Positions 8,103-12,500 of a stretch of DNA of 12,500 nt are shown here, one piece after another. Source of the stretch: Halisarca cf. caerulea (lineage: Eukaryota > Porifera > Demospongiae > Chondrillida > Halisarcidae); NCBI GenBank assembly GCA_963170055.1, contig CAUJGJ010000093.1, forward strand, positions 277,501 through 290,000, written 5' to 3'. The notes under the pieces were generated by a model. That model saw only the letters and a list, made by a program, of their open reading frames with translations. It was not told where the DNA came from and ran no database searches. The position numbers and the translations under genes are program-made. Position 1 is the stretch's first letter. The number at the start of each line of letters is the position of its first letter.

Positions 8103-8570
8103 GCTGCAGCTGTACAAACACTATTATGTATATGCATGACACTTAATTGTAGCTGCAAAGGGTGTAATGCAATATTTAATGTCAAACCCAAGAGTAAAAA
8201 TTCCATCTTTTGGTCGGAGAGTGCAAGACTGGATTTTCTTTTACAACAGGGATCCTTCACTCGATTCAAAAGAATCAATTACTACAATCTATATATATAT
8301 ACCAATTGCCAGAGCCTCAGGAAATTTAACAAGTTGAAAGATAATATATACATTTAAAGAGGCCATGCAAAGTCACCATAATAATTATATTATCACGTGT
8401 GAGTGAACTGCTACGTGCACTATCAGAATCTTATAAGGCAATGGAGTCCTAGTTGAGCAAATTACAGGATCGAGGCAAGGATTTTCTGGACCATGCGTGA
8501 CAAAAGATCTTTTCATGTGAATAATAGCAATGATGAAGGCATGATGGGGTAGCAAATGTGTGACTTCTCC
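8103..8570 (+). pseudogene. Gene relic D2, second copy of a duplicated fragment
   Basis: D2 is homologous to D1 (5011-5452). It keeps a continuous + frame without ATG start from 8140 to a TGA at 8335-8337 (65 codons), reading VAAKGVMQYLMSN, RVKIPSFGRRVQDW, then PIARASGNLTS and stop; D1 reads through this last point. A GTGAGT at 8399 and a CAG ending at 8426 match the D1 splice sites but leave only 28 bases between them, too short for a working intron. The final segment has a TAG where D1 has Tyr, then ends DRGKDFLDHA plus stop (8468-8500). The family is not recognised. The two copies are broken at different points, so together they give a better view of the ancestor than either alone. Confidence 0.45.
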
Positions 8571-8632
8571 TCAGTTTGTACTACATGTGTGCCTTTACTG
8601 CATGCTGTTGAAGCATCACACCGATGACAGAA

Positions 8633-8664
<32 letters not shown>

Positions 8665-8671
8665 CCGTGCA

Positions 8672-8753
<82 letters not shown>
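8633..8753 (+). repeat. (GT)n microsatellite
   Basis: Long GT repeat with a short GCGCGCCCGTGCATGTGC interruption near 8660, followed by TGCC and ATGC tetranucleotide runs to about 8780. Confidence 0.95.
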
Positions 8754-8754
<1 letters not shown>

Positions 8755-9582
8755 CTGCCTGCATCCATGCATGCATGCATGAAAGTATGTGTGTGTGCGT
8801 GCCATGCACATAGTGCACATGTTTGGAAAACAGTGAGTAATTATAAATTGAATAATACTGAAATTTCAGTAACATTGGTATAAGTATTTAATGTTATTCA
8901 CTGGTATATAGTGTCATGCTAAATTGGCATGTTTACTTCTTCTAATCTATATAGAACTGGTTTAAAATTATTCGGTCACAGTGACCAGGAGGCATGCCTT
9001 TTGCTATGTAAGTTTGATGTCTTGATGTAACTTTGGGGAGCAAAGAATGGTACACTTTCTTGGTTCTAAGAGCTCCCGATCCGAGTAAATGCACTGTAAA
9101 AGGGGGTTATGGCTTCGAATAAGAGTGTGATAATCTTGATAATGTGCATAAAAAGCTTATTACTTGTATTCAATGTACACACAACAGAAAATGTCATTAG
9201 CATTACAGTGTTACAGTATATTTTTTTATTAGTAATCATTATAATCAAGAAATTTAATATTATAGGAACAGCTACAGACCCACCAGCACTAAAACAATGT
9301 ATTTTATATTTCTGGGAGCTGTAGCAGCTCCGTAAATAAAGGAAAATTAAACGCTATATTAGATGGAAATCCCATGCACACATTTAATTCCATGCTATAC
9401 TTCAAAGCAATATGTACTCCTGACAACTATAGTATAATATTATAGTAGAATAAGTTCAGTGAAACTTTAATTACTGCTAATCTGATACCTCTCAGGATCT
9501 TTCTTATCCAGTGGGGGAGGATTCCACTCCAAACTGACAAGCTTCCACCCCCTAAAATCCCAACTGTCACAGTGGTCCATTT
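8754..9582. other. Intergenic DNA with one weak exon-like stretch
   Basis: There is a + frame at 9109-9324 (71 aa) that starts MASNKS and is rich in Ile, Leu and Val. It ends shortly before AATAAA at about 9335, and a TATAG acceptor-like site lies near 9265. It could be a terminal exon or chance in AT-rich DNA. Nothing else in the stretch looks coding. Confidence 0.35.
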
Positions 9583-9994
9583 GCAAATTAATATAGAGAA
9601 GGCCCTACTTGCATGAGTCAACCTTCAATCATCTAAAATGGCCTGAGATAGCACCTTGTTATCTAATGACTCAAATTTAATCCCTTTGGGATAATAATAA
9701 TGATTATGAGGCCAAAGCAGTAATGGAGAAGGGCAGATATATGCATGTTGCAGTTACAGTAACTGTAGTATACTAGATACGTAGTACATAGTGTCTATGA
9801 AATATCACAAATAGATGTCATTAAATCAAATACTGTGTGGACCAGGTATCGTAGGGGTTATATTGCTGGGTAGGGGGGTTTAGGGGTATGCTCCCCAAGG
9901 GAAAAATTTAGTTATTTTGTAATAAGGTTGTATCTCAGGCCATTTCAGACCATTTAAGGTTAACTCAAATAGAACCTTCTCTATATTAATTTAC
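9583..9994. repeat. Foldback repeat with arms of about 75-80 bases
   Basis: The left arm (9583-9661) and right arm (9920-9994) are imperfect reverse complements. Reverse-complementing the left arm gives TATCTCAGGCCATTT and CCTTCTCTATATTAATTT in the same order as in the right arm. The loop is about 258 bases, with a G-rich patch at 9854-9886. It may be a foldback or MITE-type element, or two inverted copies of one dispersed repeat. Confidence 0.8.
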
Positions 9995-10198
9995 ACTTAG
10001 TCTATATACAATGAAAGAAACCCTGTTATATATTACATACAATACAAAAATACGATCGTGTCTTGCATGGCAGGTATGCTGAAGCTTTCCAAGAAGAACA
10101 TGATCATATAGTCTAAGATAAACCCTGCCTCTGTAATCAGACACTCTCTTAGACTAATCCAACAATCTAATGAGGTACGGTCTTCATGATATTAGTAT

Positions 10199-10472
10199 AT
10201 GGTAAGAGTCATTCTGTAATCCGACAACCTCCTATAATCTGACATAATTCTCCAATTATATAGCTCAGCAGACTAAGTAGATGGGTCAAGTATATTACTA
10301 GGTGGCTTCATAATGACTAGTACTGAGTCTTTTAATTAGTACTGTAAATTAATACTAAGCCTAGGCCTTTGACCTAATATGGTCTAATTTTACAACTGCA
10401 ATCGCTGATCGCGACCCGGGTATTCCATGGCATGAGGGCTGTGTAAACATTTTGAAAGCTAGTATAGTCTGA
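10199..10472 (+). repeat. Segment U2: second copy of the gene C upstream region
   Basis: U2 matches U1 (6030-6360) in order and orientation, including GTCATTCTGTAATCCGACAA, GGGTCAAGTATAT, GGTGGCTTCA and the GC-rich core GATCGCGACCCGGG at 10407-10420. Just upstream (10124-10160), CTGTAATCAGACACTCTC and AATCCAAC resemble the ends of the 7509-7717 element. No cystine-knot gene follows, unlike U1. Confidence 0.7.
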
Positions 10473-10905
10473 CTTAACAGGGCCAGAGCCACAAAAAATG
10501 AGCGGTCCGGTTTATTGTTTGTGTACAAAATATTTCATTCAATAATTTGGCAAATGTTGAGCATATGTGGCACTGTATGTAATACATGTGTGAATCTCTG
10601 ACACTATTTAACTCGTTGCCCACTACTTTTTGGTCTACACTGTCAGGAACACACTGCAGACTGTAGCTGGTGTAGGAGCATAGATACTCCAGCAAGCACA
10701 TTGCTATTGCATGGCCACGTGGTATTGCATAACAAGAACGTCATAATTATATGTCGACTGTACATGCTGTGGGCATTGGCTTGAATATAAGCGGTATTTA
10801 TCAAGCCGGTCAAAGTGATTTCTTGTAAGCGAGATATATAATAATCATAAGTTTAAGGTGCTACAATTGTAAGCTCTTTGTTTCTAGTTTGTACCGGACA
10901 CACAA

Positions 10906-10906
<1 letters not shown>
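10473..10906. other. Region expected to hold a fourth gene; TATA-like box at 10784-10793, no coding sequence
   Basis: AATATAAGCG at 10784-10793 differs by one base from the gene B and C promoter boxes and lies downstream of U2, as the true box lies downstream of U1. No ATG-started frame with a signal peptide or C-x-G-x-C pattern follows in any + frame. The minus-strand frame at 10474-10701 resembles nothing. Confidence 0.35.

Positions 10907-10974
<68 letters not shown>
10907..10974 (+). repeat. (CA)n microsatellite
   Basis: A pure CA run of about 68 bases. It sits roughly 115 bases after the TATA-like box, at about the place where the leader or start of a fourth gene would be expected. Confidence 0.95.
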
Positions 10975-10977
<3 letters not shown>

Positions 10978-11254
10978 TACAATGTATAAAATGGTCATCT
11001 CATTGATCCTTATTTAATTAGTTTGAAGCATTATCCAAGAGTTTTGCAAGTACATGCTGTACCTACCAAGGTGACTTGAGCCGTTGCTTAACTGCATTCT
11101 CTATTTTGTAGCCAACACATTTGAGGTAATTGGCTAGGGATTACTACCAAGTGGTACAGTGCATTAGATATTATCCTGATTCAGAACCAGAGATCATGTT
11201 TTATTCATTACTTTATGGATTGACACATTATGTCTGCTAATTTCTATTATTTAT

Positions 11255-11609
11255 AGGCCTGTAGCCAGGTTGAAATATGGGGGGTTCTTCTGGCCGGACC
11301 AAAGTGGAACTCTTTGCTACGTACATGCCCGTTGTGGTTGATTGCGTTTCGCTGGAGAGAATGAACGGTTATATTATATAACAATCTGTGATTGAAATAT
11401 TTGGATGCTAGCCAGGTTTAGTTCAGGATTAATGGAGTAGATAAATCTAAAAAGTAATAGTTGTAGTAAGTTCTTATGGAATAAGGCTTAGCCTAGAATG
11501 TCTCTTTTTATTTTCAGACTGAGTGTTATTAGCCATGCAGGTGGAACTGGCTTCCAAGTGGGGGGAGGGGTACTTCTGCATCCCATGAACCCCCTTGCCT
11601 ACGGGCCTG
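11255..11609. mobile_element. 355-bp MITE-like element with GGCC(T/C)GTAG ends
   Basis: The left end is AGGCCTGTAGCCAGG, then GGGGGGTTCTTCTGG. The reverse complement of the right end is GCAGGCCCGTAGGCAAGG, then GGGGTTCATGGG. These ends fit the GGCCCGTAGCC-type termini common on short non-autonomous elements in marine invertebrate genomes. The flanks are TTTATA and TTTAAAT, a possible imperfect target duplication. The interior is non-coding. Confidence 0.65.
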
Positions 11610-11925
11610 CTTTAAATATCCATATAATAATTATATAGCTATAATTTGAGCTCAATTTTCATCGGTGAAAAATATTAACATAAATTTATACCAGCTTTAT
11701 AGGTGATGAAAATAATTTGAATTTTGCAATATCTCATTACCCTGAGTTTATAACTTTATTTTATATAAAGTTTATAATGTGGAAAATGATAATAATTCAT
11801 GTATTTAAAAAATACTAATATGAAGTTGGCAATGCACACTATACAATTACACTATTAGTAAGTAAAACAATAATTATTAAAGGACATCCACATTAATTTA
11901 TCACACCATAATTATGTATGTCATA
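11610..11925. other. AT-rich intergenic DNA, no feature recognised
   Basis: This is very AT-rich, with ATAATTATAT-type palindromes and no open frame of interest. Confidence 0.4.
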
Positions 11926-11965
11926 CAGTCAAACCTCTTCACTAAGTCACTTCGCATAATGTCAC
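11926..11965 (+). mobile_element. Single pogo/Tigger-like transposon end
   Basis: CAGTCAAACCTCTTCACTAAG begins directly after a TA dinucleotide, as expected for a TA-target element end. A second end in inverted orientation is not visible in the remaining window; it may lie beyond 12500 or have been lost at the following microsatellite. Confidence 0.45.
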
Positions 11966-12006
11966 TTTCTCACCAACTGATTCTTAATCACTTGTCTCTG
12001 TACATC

Positions 12007-12265
<259 letters not shown>

Positions 12266-12266
<1 letters not shown>

Positions 12267-12500
12267 AAGTTCAAATCTCTTTGCACAAAAGGCTAGCTGT
12301 AGACATGCTGAAAATTCATGTCTCTACAGTATATACGAAGGACCAGATTTTGTATGCTTGTCTGCATGATTGTGGCAATACTGAACAAGACGTTGCCTAC
12401 ACTTGCAAAATTGTGCCACCAGTAAATGTGAGAGGTTTATGACATAGTTGAAGCGAGGGTCTTGCTGCTAGTTGCAATTGCAGATGAAGCATAACATGCC
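12266..12500 (+). other. Possible partial exon at window end
   Basis: After the repeat, a + frame (ending at 12442) reads LYACLHDCGNTEQDV, then TCKIVPPVNV, a protein-like string between a possible acceptor (CTCTACAG, about 12328) and a possible donor (CCAG followed by TAAATG, about 12422; not a canonical GT). The evidence is weak and I assign no function. Confidence 0.2.

Noticed and set aside
4781..8753. CRISPR-like or regularly spaced repeats
   Set aside because: The repeats are simple-sequence microsatellites with no unique spacers, in a eukaryotic context.
10474..10701. Minus-strand 75-aa frame as a fourth family member
   Set aside because: It lacks C-x-G-x-C and C-x-C-x-x-C, has no signal peptide of the family type, and lies on the wrong strand for the tandem array.

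Overview
This window is nuclear DNA from a eukaryote, almost certainly an animal. It is AT-rich and non-operonic, with long (GT)n, (GATA)n and (AT)n microsatellites, short inverted-repeat elements resembling non-autonomous DNA transposons, and genes that carry secretion signals and N-glycosylation sequons. Base composition and the very small apparent intron in one gene relic would suit a sponge (demosponge), but that assignment is inference; no single feature in the window proves it.

The main content is a tandem family of three single-exon genes on the + strand: gene A (61-498, 145 aa), gene B (3486-3929, 147 aa) and gene C (6677-7090, 137 aa). Each encodes a small secreted cysteine-rich protein: signal peptide, then 9 or 10 cysteines in a fixed pattern containing C-x-G-x-C and a terminal C-x-C-x-x-C. 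This is the signature of a growth-factor-type cystine knot. The overall layout is closest to the glycoprotein hormone/bursicon and DAN/gremlin group of secreted ligands and antagonists. B and C share an identical 10-base TATA-type promoter element upstream of the first ATG.

Layout. Gene A; 500-3300, gene-poor DNA with one GC-richer, frame-broken stretch (about 900-2110); promoter and gene B; a palindromic (TATC)n/(GATA)n block followed by (TG)n; a duplicated gene relic, copy D1 (5011-5452); a duplicated upstream segment, copy U1 (6030-6360); promoter and gene C; a 209-bp inverted-repeat element; (AT)n; relic copy D2 (8103-8570); (GT)n; a foldback repeat (9583-9994); upstream segment copy U2 (10199-10472) followed by a TATA-like box but no gene, only a (CA)n tract; a 355-bp inverted-repeat element (11255-11609); and a transposon-like end plus a long (GT)n tract to 12265.

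The order D1-U1-gene C-D2-U2 shows that the locus grew by tandem duplication of a block of several kb. A fourth family member would be expected near 10.9 kb, but no coding remnant is visible there. The three genes probably give extracellular ligands or antagonists. B has lost one of ten conserved cysteines, leaving an odd number, which suggests a different disulfide arrangement or covalent dimerisation.
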